DNA of 64,000 nt from Nocardioides szechwanensis (lineage in GTDB: Bacteria > Actinomycetota > Actinomycetes > Propionibacteriales > Nocardioidaceae), in contig NZ_FNIC01000002.1 in the NCBI RefSeq assembly GCF_900103935.1, forward strand, positions 1-64,000, given 5' to 3'. A model generated the notes under the pieces. That model was not told the origin of the DNA and searched no databases. It saw only the letters and a program-made list of their open reading frames with translations. The stretch's first letter is position 1; every line of letters starts with the position of its first letter. Positions 1 to 9,106 of the stretch are shown one piece after another. A program made the translations under genes and the position numbers.

Positions 1-1
1 C

Positions 2-709
2 GCCCCCGAGATCGGCGAGGCCGAAGAAGCCAGACAGCTCGCCGCCGAAGAGAAGAAGGCAGAGCAGGCCGCCCGGCTGACCATGCACGACGACGGCCAC
101 GGCCAGACCCACGGCCGGTTCACCCTCGGCACCGCCGAGGCCGACATGTTCCGCAAAGCCCTCCAGGCCCTGGCGTCACCCAGGGCCGGCGGCGAAGGGC
201 TCTCCCCCCACGGCATGGGGCTGGCGTTCAGCGAGTACATCCGCCGCTACCCCACCGAGCAGCTCCCCGAAGCCGGTGGTGTCAGCGCGACCGTGGTCGT
301 CACGATGACCCTCGAAACCCTCCTCGGCGGACTCAAGGCGGCCCAGCTCGACACCGGCACCAGGATCAGCCCCGGCCTCGCCCGCAAGATCGCCTGCGAC
401 GCCGGCGTCATCCCCGCCGTCCTCAGCGGCAAGAGCGAAGTCCTCGACGCCGGCCGCAGGCGCCGCTTCCACACCAAGGCCCAACGCATCGCCATGGCCG
501 TGCGCGACAAAGGCTGCGCCGCTCACGGCTGCGAGAGACCCACCGCAGCCTGCCACGCCCACCACCTGGTCCAGTGGGCGAAGGGCGGCGGCACGTCCGT
601 GAAAGGCGGCGTGCTCCTCTGCCCGAGACACCACACCCTCGCCCACCAGCAGGACTACGACCTCACCCATCGTCCCGGCGGCAAGATCACCTTCACCAGA
701 CGCGAATAG
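2..709 (+). CDS. DUF222/HNH endonuclease domain protein, 3' part
   Basis: The reading frame is open from base 2, so the N-terminus lies outside the window. The visible part holds the end of a DUF222-type helical region (charged helix EAEEARQLAAEEKKAEQAA) and then a C-terminal HNH nuclease domain: paired cysteines in CAAHGCERP, the HAHHLVQW core and the closing LCPRHH. This is the usual DUF222-HNH architecture, a large family in Nocardioides-like actinobacteria, often present in many copies and of unclear role (suspected mobile or DNA-processing nucleases). The HNH residues look intact, so this end of the gene is not visibly broken. A second, complete member lies at 48181-49407. Confidence 0.85.
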   Translation, partial: APEIGEAEEARQLAAEEKKAEQAARLTMHDDGHGQTHGRFTLGTAEADMFRKALQALASPRAGGEGLSPHGMGLAFSEYIRRYPTEQLPEAGGVSATVVVTMTLETLLGGLKAAQLDTGTRISPGLARKIACDAGVIPAVLSGKSEVLDAGRRRRFHTKAQRIAMAVRDKGCAAHGCERPTAACHAHHLVQWAKGGGTSVKGGVLLCPRHHTLAHQQDYDLTHRPGGKITFTRRE

Positions 710-799
710 GCGACCGAGCTCCAGACAATCCCGCGCACAGCGGCATTCTTAACCTCGTGCCGAAGACTGTTATCGACTTCTCCCCCGTCGGCCGGCGCG

Positions 800-1068
800 G
801 TGCGGGAGGTGCACCTCTTGGGAGCGGCAGTGGGCGCCGACGGCGACTGGAGTCGCCTCAACGGGGCGGGGCGGTGGGGCAGTTCGCCTACAACTACCAC
901 TCCCATGAGGACAAGGTGCTTCGGTTCTTCTACTCCCTGGCCCAGGCGGGCAAGAAGGCCGCAGGAGGCACCGGCATGGTGACGAAGCAGAAGAAGATCA
1001 AGAACGTGAACGTCACGCGCCAGGTCCCCGATCACTCCGCCTACTGCAAGGCGGTCTCGCTCAGGTAG
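800..1068 (+). pseudogene. Frameshifted remnant of a DUF726-like alpha/beta hydrolase
   Basis: Two frames hold consecutive pieces of one protein. From about 800, frame 2 reads EVHLLGAAVGADGDW. From about 870, frame 1 reads FAYNYHSHEDKVLRFFY and continues through NVTRQVPDHSAY to a TAG at 1066-1068. These resemble the last strands of DUF726/TMCO4-type alpha/beta hydrolases (a GxxxG-like turn, then NxxSxxDxVL, then a terminal VxxHxxY). The family call is from memory. The upstream two thirds, including a nucleophile elbow, are missing, and a frameshift lies between about 865 and 885. It directly follows the HNH gene, so insertion or recombination may have removed the 5' part. Confidence 0.55.
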
Positions 1069-1073
1069 CCCGC

Positions 1074-1118
1074 TCGGTCTGGCCCGTTCGGACTACCCCG
1101 GGCTAGACCGAACGGGCC
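1074..1118 (+). terminator. Hairpin with two alternative stems after the pseudogene
   Basis: GGCCCGTTCGG at 1081-1091 pairs perfectly with CCGAACGGGCC at 1108-1118. An overlapping alternative stem pairs 1074-1085 with 1099-1110 (one mismatch). It begins 6 nt after the remnant's stop codon and is followed by ATTTC. It is likely an old terminator; an operator is possible. Confidence 0.5.
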
Positions 1119-1206
1119 GATTTCCCACAAACCACTTCCGTCACGCCCCTTCGGGGAGGACTCTCGGATCAGGGGACGGCGGGGGGCCGGACCCGGGGGG
1201 AGAGAC

Positions 1207-1368
1207 ATGAACACCATCTGGAACGACCCGCCGGTGCTCGGCATGACGCCGCTGTTCCACCTGGACCCGAGTCTGGGAGGTCCACCGCTGGTGACGCCGG
1301 ACGGCCACTGGCGCTGGCAGCGCGACCACTGGGTCGCGCTAGACCTCTCGGGCCCGAGCGCCGCGTAG
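1207..1368 (+). CDS. Small uncharacterised protein with a WxW motif (53 aa)
   Basis: ATG at 1207 follows a purine-rich ribosome-binding site (GGGGAGAGAC, 1196-1205). The 53 codons end in TAG at 1366-1368. The product MNTIWNDPPVLGMTPLFHLD... has no membrane segment. It carries TPDGHWRWQRDHWV near residues 30-43, which resembles the short DG-W-W-D/G-xx-W modules (DUF2510-like, SPDGRWRWDGxxWV) found in many actinobacterial proteins. The last 30 bp overlap the 3' end of the convergent MFS gene. The good initiation site and protein-like composition support a real gene, but there is no homology check. It might be the tail of the same disrupted locus as the upstream remnant. Confidence 0.5.
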   Translation: MNTIWNDPPVLGMTPLFHLDPSLGGPPLVTPDGHWRWQRDHWVALDLSGPSAA

Positions 1369-2796
1369 CCGGGGCAGCACCCCGGCGGCGATGACGAACG
1401 CGAGCGCCGCGAAGCTCGCCGACGTCAGGAAGGCCTCGCGGGCTCCCGGCAGGAACTCGCCGGGTACGGCGCCGGCCGCGTAGACCGACACGATCACCGC
1501 GACGCCCACCGCACTGCCGAGCTGCTGCGTGGTCTGGAGCAGCCCGGAGGCGGCACCGGCGTGCTCGGGCTCGACGTCCGCCAGGGCGATCGCGGTCACC
1601 GGCATGAACACCAGGCCGGCCGAGAGCCCGTTGAGCAGCATCGGCAGGAGTACGGCGCCGGCGTAGGAGCTGTCGGCCGCGACCTGGCTGAGCAGCACGA
1701 AGCTGGTCGTGAGGCCGAACGTGCCGGTCATGACCAGCGCCCGGGCGCCGAAGCGCGCCATCAGCCGGGGGGTGAACCGCGACACCGCGAAGATGCCGAG
1801 GCTCAGCGGGAGGAAGGCGAAGCCGGAGGCGAGCGGGCCGAAGCCCAGGACGCCCTGGATGTACTGGACGACCAGGAAGAACATCGACAGCTGCCCGCCC
1901 ACCATCAGCGCCATCACCGAGAGGGCGGCGACGCGGCGCCGGTTGCGCAGCAGGTGCGGCTGGATCATCGGGTGGGCGACCCGGCGCTCGGTGAGGGCGA
2001 GTACGACGAGCAGCAGGGCGCCGATCGCGAACCCGCCGAGCGTGCGCGCCGAGGTCCAGCCGTGGTCCGGCGTACCGATCAGGGCCCAGACCAGCGAGAC
2101 GGCACCGAGGGTGGCGGTGACGGCGCCGACGATGTCGAACCGTCCGGGGCGGCGCGGGGTCTCGGTGACGAAGCGCCGGGCGAGCGCGAGCACGACCAGG
2201 CCGATCGGCACGTTGATGAACAGGGTCCAGCGCCAGGACCCGATGTCGGTCACCAGTCCGCCGAGCAGCAGGCCGAGCGAGGCCCCGCCGGACGAGACCG
2301 CGGCGAAGAGGGCCAGGGCGCGGTTGCGCGCCGCCTCGTCGGGGGCGCTGGTCGTGAGGAGCGCCAGGACGCTGGGGGCGGCGAGCGCCGCGCCGACGCC
2401 CTGGGCCGCGCGCGCCGCGACCAGCTGACCCGGCGTCTGGGCCAGCCCGCCGAGCAGGGAGGCCACGGTGAAGAGCGTGAGCCCGACCTCGAAGAGCCGC
2501 AGCCGGCCGCGGACGTCGCCGAGACGGCCGCCCAGCAGAAGGAGCCCGCCGAACGCGAGCGTGTAGGCGTTGAGCACCCACGAGAGGGACGCCGGGCCGA
2601 AGCCGAGGTCGGCGTCGATGCGCGGGAGCGCGACGTTCACGACGGTGGCGTCGAGCACCAGCATCAGCTGGGCGACGAGCACGATCGCGATCCCGGTCGC
2701 GGCCCTCGTGGCGTCGGGCGGGAGGTCGGTGGGGAGCTCGGTGGGGAGCTCGGTGGTGGATCCAGTGACGGTGGGTGAGGACGTGTCGACGGACAT
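1339..2796 (-). CDS. MFS drug exporter, DHA2 (EmrB/QacA-like, 14 TM)
   Basis: A 485-aa integral membrane protein, the size of 14-TM DHA2 proton antiporters. The N-terminal tail has a short TELPTELPTDLP repeat encoded by tandem DNA. The family D1 motif LDATVVNVALP is at 48-58 and motif A GGRLGDVRGRLR at 89-100. Motif C, with the following GSWRWTLFINVPIG turn, is near 175-200. It probably exports a hydrophobic drug or metabolite across the plasma membrane; the substrate cannot be read from the sequence. It is divergent from a TetR gene 121 bp away, the classic repressor/exporter layout. ATG at 2796 directly precedes the conserved N-terminus. Confidence 0.88.
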   Translation of the reverse strand: MSVDTSSPTVTGSTTELPTELPTDLPPDATRAATGIAIVLVAQLMLVLDATVVNVALPRIDADLGFGPASLSWVLNAYTLAFGGLLLLGGRLGDVRGRLRLFEVGLTLFTVASLLGGLAQTPGQLVAARAAQGVGAALAAPSVLALLTTSAPDEAARNRALALFAAVSSGGASLGLLLGGLVTDIGSWRWTLFINVPIGLVVLALARRFVTETPRRPGRFDIVGAVTATLGAVSLVWALIGTPDHGWTSARTLGGFAIGALLLVVLALTERRVAHPMIQPHLLRNRRRVAALSVMALMVGGQLSMFFLVVQYIQGVLGFGPLASGFAFLPLSLGIFAVSRFTPRLMARFGARALVMTGTFGLTTSFVLLSQVAADSSYAGAVLLPMLLNGLSAGLVFMPVTAIALADVEPEHAGAASGLLQTTQQLGSAVGVAVIVSVYAAGAVPGEFLPGAREAFLTSASFAALAFVIAAGVLPRLRGARAREV

Positions 2797-2873
2797 TGGG
2801 TGAGTCCTGTTCTGGCTGAGTAAGCGGTGTACGCTAGATGTGGAGATCGACTCCGGTTGGCTCCACCACCATA

Positions 2874-2888
2874 CGGAGACACTCTCCG
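2874..2888. promoter_or_regulatory. Candidate TetR operator between exporter and regulator
   Basis: CGGAGA-CAC-TCTCCG is a perfect 6+6 bp inverted repeat 29 bp before the TetR start, inside the divergent intergenic region. Its position fits autorepression and control of the exporter. The regulator assignment is inferred. Confidence 0.5.
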
Positions 2889-2917
2889 CTTACGCAAGAC
2901 CTGGAAGGAACTTTCTC

Positions 2918-3466
2918 GTGCGAGCCGATGCGAAGCGCAACTACGACCGCATCGTCGAGGTCGCCCGTGAGGTCTTCCGCGAGCAGGGGTACGACGCCTC
3001 GCTCGACCTGGTGGCCAAGCGCGCGGGCGTCGGTCCCGGCACGCTCTACCGACACTTCCCCCAGCGCGAGAACCTCATCGACGCGATCATGCAGAGCTGG
3101 GTCGACCGGGTCGAGGAGGGCGCCGCCAAGGCGCTCGTCCGCGAGGGAACGCCGCGCGAGGTGCTGCTGGCGTGGTTCGAGACCTACGTCGCGCTGATCA
3201 GCCTGCACAAGGGCGGACCCGCCAAGATCACCTCCGCGATGGGCAACTCCGACTCCCCGATCGCCACCAAGTGCCAGGTCCTCACGCGGGCCAACGACCA
3301 GGTGGTCGAGCGCCTCCGACAGGAGGGTGCCCTGCGCGACGGCGTCGACTCGGTGCAGATGGTGCGCCTGGTCGGCGGTGTGGCGACCGTGGCTGACCAG
3401 GGTGACCTGGACCCGACCGTCGTACGCCCGTTGCTCGCGGTCGTCGCCGACGGACTGCTGCGCTGA
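2918..3466 (+). CDS. TetR-family regulator of the adjacent exporter
   Basis: A 182-aa one-domain regulator. The N-terminal TetR helix-turn-helix (residues about 10-55) includes VFREQGYDASLDLVAKRAGV and GTLYRHFPQRENLI. The C-terminal part is the ligand and dimer region. GTG at 2918 is preferred because AAGGAA (2905-2910) lies 7 nt upstream; an ATG at 2840 in the same frame would put the operator inside the gene and add 26 residues without HTH similarity. The gene is divergent from the DHA2 exporter, so it probably represses it until an inducer binds. The stop codon lies 29 bp before purL. Confidence 0.85.
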   Translation: MRADAKRNYDRIVEVAREVFREQGYDASLDLVAKRAGVGPGTLYRHFPQRENLIDAIMQSWVDRVEEGAAKALVREGTPREVLLAWFETYVALISLHKGGPAKITSAMGNSDSPIATKCQVLTRANDQVVERLRQEGALRDGVDSVQMVRLVGGVATVADQGDLDPTVVRPLLAVVADGLLR

Positions 3467-3483
3467 GCAGACGGGCACGCCGG

Positions 3484-3489
3484 TAGATT
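3484..3489 (+). promoter_or_regulatory. -10 element of leaderless purL
   Basis: TAGATT ends 6 nt before the GTG start of purL; no Shine-Dalgarno sequence is present. Confidence 0.55.
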
Positions 3490-3495
3490 GACGCC

Positions 3496-5749
<2,254 letters not shown>

Positions 5750-5757
<8 letters not shown>

Positions 5758-6175
5758 CGACCTGGTCGTCTCGCGGTCGCTGGTCATCCCGGCGGCCGAG
5801 CTCTCCGAGCGCTTCTCGCGCTCGTCGGGGCCGGGCGGTCAGGGCGTCAACACCGCGGACACCCGCGTCGAGCTGTCCTTCGACCTGGGCGCGTCGCCGT
5901 CGCTGCCGGCGTACCTCCAGGAGCGGATGCTGTCGCGGCTCGCCTCCCGGCTGGTCGACGGCGTCGTGACGGTGACCGCGAGCGAGCACCGCACGCAGCT
6001 CGCCAACCGCCGCGCCGCCCGCGAGCGGCTCGCGTCGCTGCTGCGCGACGCCGCGCTGCCGCCATCACCAATGCGGCGGGCGACACGACCGACGCGGGGC
6101 TCCAAGGAGCGGCGCCTCGGCGCGAAGAAGCGCCGCGGCGAGATCAAGAAGGGCCGGCAGGGCCGCTTCGACTGA
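5750..6175 (+). CDS. arfB: ArfB-like peptidyl-tRNA hydrolase / RF-1 domain protein
   Basis: A 141-aa protein with the GGQ catalytic loop [17 protein letters not shown] at residues 26-42, which releases the nascent chain from peptidyl-tRNA. A long basic C-terminal tail ([19 protein letters not shown]) is typical of ArfB/YaeJ, whose tail enters the empty mRNA channel of stalled ribosomes. There is no codon-recognition domain, so it is not a canonical release factor. The TTG start at 5750 overlaps the end of purL by 8 bp, implying translational coupling; no better start precedes the conserved [10 protein letters not shown] segment. The role in rescue of non-stop ribosomes is inferred from the family. 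Confidence 0.88.
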
Positions 6176-6194
6176 GTCACCTGAACGGAGGTTC

Positions 6195-6200
6195 TAGGTT
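6195..6200 (+). promoter_or_regulatory. -10 element of the GNAT gene
   Basis: TAGGTT followed by 6 nt and ATG at 6207. Confidence 0.5.
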
Positions 6201-6206
6201 GAGGAC

Positions 6207-6704
6207 ATGAGCCTGAGCCCGGGTCTTGGGTCCCTCCCAGCCATGCAGGTCGCCCCGCTGAGGCGAGAGCACGCGGTCGACGTCTGCACGTGGCGCTACG
6301 CCCCGCCCTACGCCTGCTACGACATGAACGAGGCGGACCCGGAGTGGTTGCTGCAACCGGAGTCGGGCTTCCATGCCCTGCTCGCGGGTGAACGACTGAT
6401 CGGCTTCCGCTCGTTCGGCCCCGACGGGCAGGTGCCGGGCTGGGACTACGACGACCAGGCACTGGATACCGGGGGAGGGCTGCACCCTCAGCTGGTGGGA
6501 CAGGGGCACGGGAGGCAGGCCATCTCAGCGGGGTTGGCCTTCGGTCGAGCACACTTCGCGCCCCAGGCGTTTCGCGTGACCGTGGCGACCTTCAATGCGC
6601 GTGCCCTGCGCACCGTGGAGGACTTGGGCTTCCATCGCATCGGTCGGTTCGACGCCGCGAGTGACGCGCTCAGCTTCGAGGTCCTCATCCGTCCTGAGCG
6701 TTGA
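6207..6704 (+). CDS. GNAT-family N-acetyltransferase
   Basis: A 165-aa single-domain GNAT protein. The acetyl-CoA loop is recognisable as LVGQGHGRQAISAGLAFGR (about 112-130; consensus Q/RxxGxG/A). The following NARALRTVEDLGFHRIGRF is the standard motif B region. The N-terminal WRYAPPYACYDM resembles aminoglycoside/RimJ-type GNATs. The acceptor substrate is unknown. The start is fixed by a TAGGTT box 6 nt upstream. The next gene is convergent. Confidence 0.85.
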   Translation: MSLSPGLGSLPAMQVAPLRREHAVDVCTWRYAPPYACYDMNEADPEWLLQPESGFHALLAGERLIGFRSFGPDGQVPGWDYDDQALDTGGGLHPQLVGQGHGRQAISAGLAFGRAHFAPQAFRVTVATFNARALRTVEDLGFHRIGRFDAASDALSFEVLIRPER

Positions 6705-6719
6705 CGCTTCGCACCCAGC

Positions 6720-7058
6720 TCAGTCGAGCTCGATCGTGAGGTGCTCGACCAGGTCGCCGTCCCAGGTCAGTTGCATCACGCCGGTGCCGCCCCGGTGCCA
6801 CTCGAAACGCACCACGTCGGTGCCGTCGCGCTCGGTGGCGTCGAGCAGCAGCATGGTGTCGGCGGGTGGGTCGGCGACGTACGCATCGAGGATCGCCAAC
6901 CGCCCGCGCAGCGGCGGGACGGGGACACCGACGAAATCCATCGCGGCGTCGGGAGCGAACCACTCGCTGAACGCCTCCCAGTCACCGTTGGTGACCGCGG
7001 CGTTGAAGTGCAGGATGTGGCGATGGGCGCGGCGTTCGGCCTCGGAGTCCGAGCTCAT
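6720..7058 (-). CDS. SnoaL/NTF2-like protein
   Basis: A 112-aa protein of the small cone-shaped alpha+beta NTF2 fold. The first helix is AERRAHRHILHFNAAVTNGDWEAFSEWFAPDAAMDFVG, where the NGDW...F.PDA pattern is typical, followed by PPLRGRLAILDAYVADPP and closing strands HRGGTGVMQLTWDGDLV. Members act as ketosteroid isomerase-like enzymes, polyketide cyclases or simple ligand binders, so no reaction can be assigned. It is divergent from the lipoprotein hydrolase gene (36 bp between starts), and the two may share a promoter region. ATG at 7058 is the only start giving the full fold. Confidence 0.75.
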   Translation of the reverse strand: MSSDSEAERRAHRHILHFNAAVTNGDWEAFSEWFAPDAAMDFVGVPVPPLRGRLAILDAYVADPPADTMLLLDATERDGTDVVRFEWHRGGTGVMQLTWDGDLVEHLTIELD

Positions 7059-7094
7059 GCCTGCCGACGATAGAACGCGAGAAGGGATGCGTCG

Positions 7095-7919
7095 ATGCAC
7101 CGCCGCACCTTGCTCGCCCTGCCCGCGCTCGGCGCGGTGGGTGCGCTGCTGGCCGCGTGCGGGAAGGATGCCCCCGTGAGGAAGCCCGACGGTCCCGGCG
7201 AGGGACGCATCGACTATGGCGACGACCCGAGCCAGTACGGCGAGCTGTACCTGCCCGAGGGCACCCCACGAGGCGTGGTCGTGGTGATCCACGGCGGTTT
7301 CTGGAAGTCGGCATACGACGCGTCGCTGGGGCGGCCGCTGGCCACCAGCCTGGCGGCGGAGGGCTGGGCCGCGTGGAACCTGGAGTACCGGCGCGTGGGC
7401 AACGGCGGCGGTGCGCCCGAGACCTTTGACGACGTGGCGGCCGGCATCGACCTTCTCGCCGACCTCGACCTGGACACCTCGACCGTCGTCACGCTGGGCC
7501 ACTCCGCGGGCGGCCACCTTGCCGCGTGGGCCGCGACCCGGGGCCGCGACCAGGCGTGGCCGGAGCGGGTGCCGGTCACCGCCGTCGTGTCGCAGGCGGG
7601 CGTGCTCGACCTGCGGTCTGCCGCGGACGACAGCCTGGGCGGGGGTGCGGTGCAGGCGCTGCTCGGGCACGAGCCGACCGACGCCGACGACCGCTACGAC
7701 CCGGTCCGGCAGCTGCCCGCCGGCGTACCGCTGTGGTGCGTGCACGGCGTCGACGACGCGATCGTGCCGCCGAGCCAGTCAGCGTCGTACGTCGAGCAGG
7801 CGCTCGCGGCGGGGGACCGCGCCGAGCTGGTCGAGGTCGAGGGCGACCACTTCGTGGTGATCGACCCGACCTCGGCCGCGTGGACGCGGATCCTCGGGAT
7901 CCTCGACACGGTCGCGTGA
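7095..7919 (+). CDS. Lipoprotein alpha/beta hydrolase (kynurenine formamidase-like)
   Basis: A 274-aa protein with a signal peptide and lipobox LLAAC (Cys22), so it is probably anchored outside the membrane. The alpha/beta hydrolase fold shows an oxyanion HGGFW motif (66-70), the nucleophile elbow GHSAG (Ser137), an acid in HGVDDAIVPP and a histidine in GDHFVVID. This set is typical of the esterase/lipase family near kynurenine formamidase (BD-FAE). The ester or amide substrate is unknown. AGAAGGGA precedes ATG 7095; an in-frame upstream start is less likely because it would lengthen the signal peptide. The next gene is convergent and 13 bp away. Confidence 0.8.
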   Translation: MHRRTLLALPALGAVGALLAACGKDAPVRKPDGPGEGRIDYGDDPSQYGELYLPEGTPRGVVVVIHGGFWKSAYDASLGRPLATSLAAEGWAAWNLEYRRVGNGGGAPETFDDVAAGIDLLADLDLDTSTVVTLGHSAGGHLAAWAATRGRDQAWPERVPVTAVVSQAGVLDLRSAADDSLGGGAVQALLGHEPTDADDRYDPVRQLPAGVPLWCVHGVDDAIVPPSQSASYVEQALAAGDRAELVEVEGDHFVVIDPTSAAWTRILGILDTVA

Positions 7920-7932
7920 GGCTCATCCAGGC

Positions 7933-8649
7933 TCAGGAGGGCGGCAGGGTCGAGATCTTCTGCCAGATCTTGCGCGACATCCCGGTGGTGAGCTCCTCGA
8001 TGGAGTTGACCGTGTCGAGCACGACCGCGTCGCGCGACTCCTCGGCGCAGAGCGCCGCGGTCTTGCCGACGAGGCTCAGCAGCTCGGAGCAGTAGTCGAG
8101 GTAGCGCTCCATCTCGTCGCGGGTCAGCTCGAGCGGCTGGCTCACCGACGTCGGCGTGAACGACGGCCGCAGCTGCTCGGGGTCCTTGGTGAGCTGGTGC
8201 ATGTCGATGATGTGCGCCGTCGAGCGGAGCTGGTGCAGCAGGGCCAGGGTGCGGCCGCGCTGGAGCCGCTCGGGGAAGCTCCAGAGGAAGTAGACCGCGA
8301 TGCCCGCGAACACCAGGTCGTTGATCAGCGTCTCGATCAGGGGCAGTACGTCGAGCGAGCTGTTGATCCGCCCGTCGGCGCGCAGAGTGTCGTCCACCGC
8401 GAGGACGAGCGCGACCACGGTGCCGGTCAGGATCACCGCCATCACGACGCGCGATGCGACCCGGGCCGCGCGGATCCGGCCCTGGGTCGCGCCCGCTCCG
8501 GACTCGACCTCGTCGATGAGGATCAGCAGGTCCCCGGCCACCTTGCGCAGCCCCCGCTCCGGGAACCGTGCCGCGATCCGGTCCTGCAGCAGCGTCACCG
8601 TCGTGCGCACCGGCCCCGCCTCGAGCGGTTCGTGCAGATCCCTGGTCAC
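7933..8649 (-). CDS. Uncharacterised two-TM protein
   Basis: A 238-aa protein I do not recognise. A soluble N-terminal helix (1-60) precedes two hydrophobic segments at about 66-86 and 110-125. A long helical C-terminal domain follows, rich in charged residues (MERYLDYCSELLSLVGKTAALCAEESRDAVV). The topology suggests a bitopic hairpin with both ends on the same side. GTG at 8649 is chosen because TAGGCT lies 7 nt upstream. A longer frame to 8823 would run through the terminator hairpin at 8698-8730 and is rejected. No neighbour suggests a function. Confidence 0.7.
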   Translation of the reverse strand: MTRDLHEPLEAGPVRTTVTLLQDRIAARFPERGLRKVAGDLLILIDEVESGAGATQGRIRAARVASRVVMAVILTGTVVALVLAVDDTLRADGRINSSLDVLPLIETLINDLVFAGIAVYFLWSFPERLQRGRTLALLHQLRSTAHIIDMHQLTKDPEQLRPSFTPTSVSQPLELTRDEMERYLDYCSELLSLVGKTAALCAEESRDAVVLDTVNSIEELTTGMSRKIWQKISTLPPS

Positions 8650-8656
8650 GCTCGGC

Positions 8657-8662
8657 AGCCTA
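8657..8662 (-). promoter_or_regulatory. -10 element deciding the start of the two-TM protein
   Basis: On the minus strand TAGGCT, 7 nt, GTG at 8649. It supports a leaderless start downstream of the hairpin. Confidence 0.5.
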
Positions 8663-8694
8663 GAACGCTGACCCGTCGCAAACTGACCGCAGAA

Positions 8695-8732
8695 CACGTT
8701 GACCCGCCCGAAAGTTTCGGGCGGGTCAACGG
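8695..8732. terminator. Perfect 16-bp-arm hairpin, copy 1 of an identical pair
   Basis: GTTGACCCGCCCGAAA (8698-8713), a single G, then its exact complement at 8715-8730. The same 38 bases recur at 52831-52868. The A and T tracts flanking the centre and its location between genes suggest a bidirectional terminator. A partial copy of one arm (TTCGGGTGGGTCA) follows at 8737-8749. Confidence 0.7.
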
Positions 8733-8746
8733 TGACTTCGGGTGGG

Positions 8747-8968
8747 TCAGCTGGAGGAGCGCATCGCCTTGAGGCCGACGGAGATCCCGGTGGCGGCGAC
8801 GACGGCGGCACCGAGGAACCCATAGCCGATCGTGTCGGCGGAGAACATGCCGGCGTAGAGGGCGCGCTCGGCGTCGACGACGTAGGCCAGCGGGTTGAGG
8901 TCGGCGGCGACCTGGAGCCAGCGGGGCGCGCCGTCGAGGGGCAGCAGTACGCCGGTGGCTGCCTGCTC
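8747..8968 (-). pseudogene. C-terminal remnant of an ABC-2 type permease
   Basis: The minus-strand frame ends in TGA at 8747-8749. It encodes NPLAYVVDAERALYAGMFS and then a last hydrophobic helix TIGYGFLGAAVVAATGISVGL with tail KAMRSSS. This is the characteristic end of DrrB/ABC-2 permeases of actinobacteria. Everything before about EQAATGVLLPLDG is missing, and no ATPase gene is nearby. Its truncated end abuts the truncated end of the WYL-like fragment on the other strand. Confidence 0.65.
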
Positions 8969-9106
8969 GCGATGAGCGTCGACGACCCGCAGTGGCCGGT
9001 GATGGTGCTCGCGCAGGTCGGCGTCGACTTCGAGGTGCTGTCACCCGACGAGCTCAGGGTCGAGGTCGCGCGCGTCAGTGAGTGCTTCGGGCGCGCTGTC
9101 GGCTGA
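8954..9106 (+). pseudogene. C-terminal remnant of a WYL-domain regulator
   Basis: About 50 residues, GGCLLAMSVDDPQW then LAQVGVDFEVLSPDELR and VARVSECFGRA to TGA 9104-9106. This matches the end of YafY/WYL-type helix-turn-helix regulators (the GVDFEVxxPxEL motif). The DNA-binding and WYL parts are absent. The 3' 66 bp lie antisense within the end of the MFS gene at 9041. Confidence 0.55.

Noticed and set aside
574..1068. Intact 164-aa gene
   Set aside because: Only the last third resembles a protein family, and the matching upstream segment is in another frame, so it is a pseudogene.
1561..2778. Long open frame antisense to the exporter gene
   Set aside because: It is a GC-rich shadow of the MFS gene, with a low-complexity Glu/Arg/Gly product and no motifs.
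8650..8823. N-terminal extension of the two-TM protein
   Set aside because: It would translate through the perfect terminator hairpin at 8698-8730; the leaderless GTG at 8649 is better.
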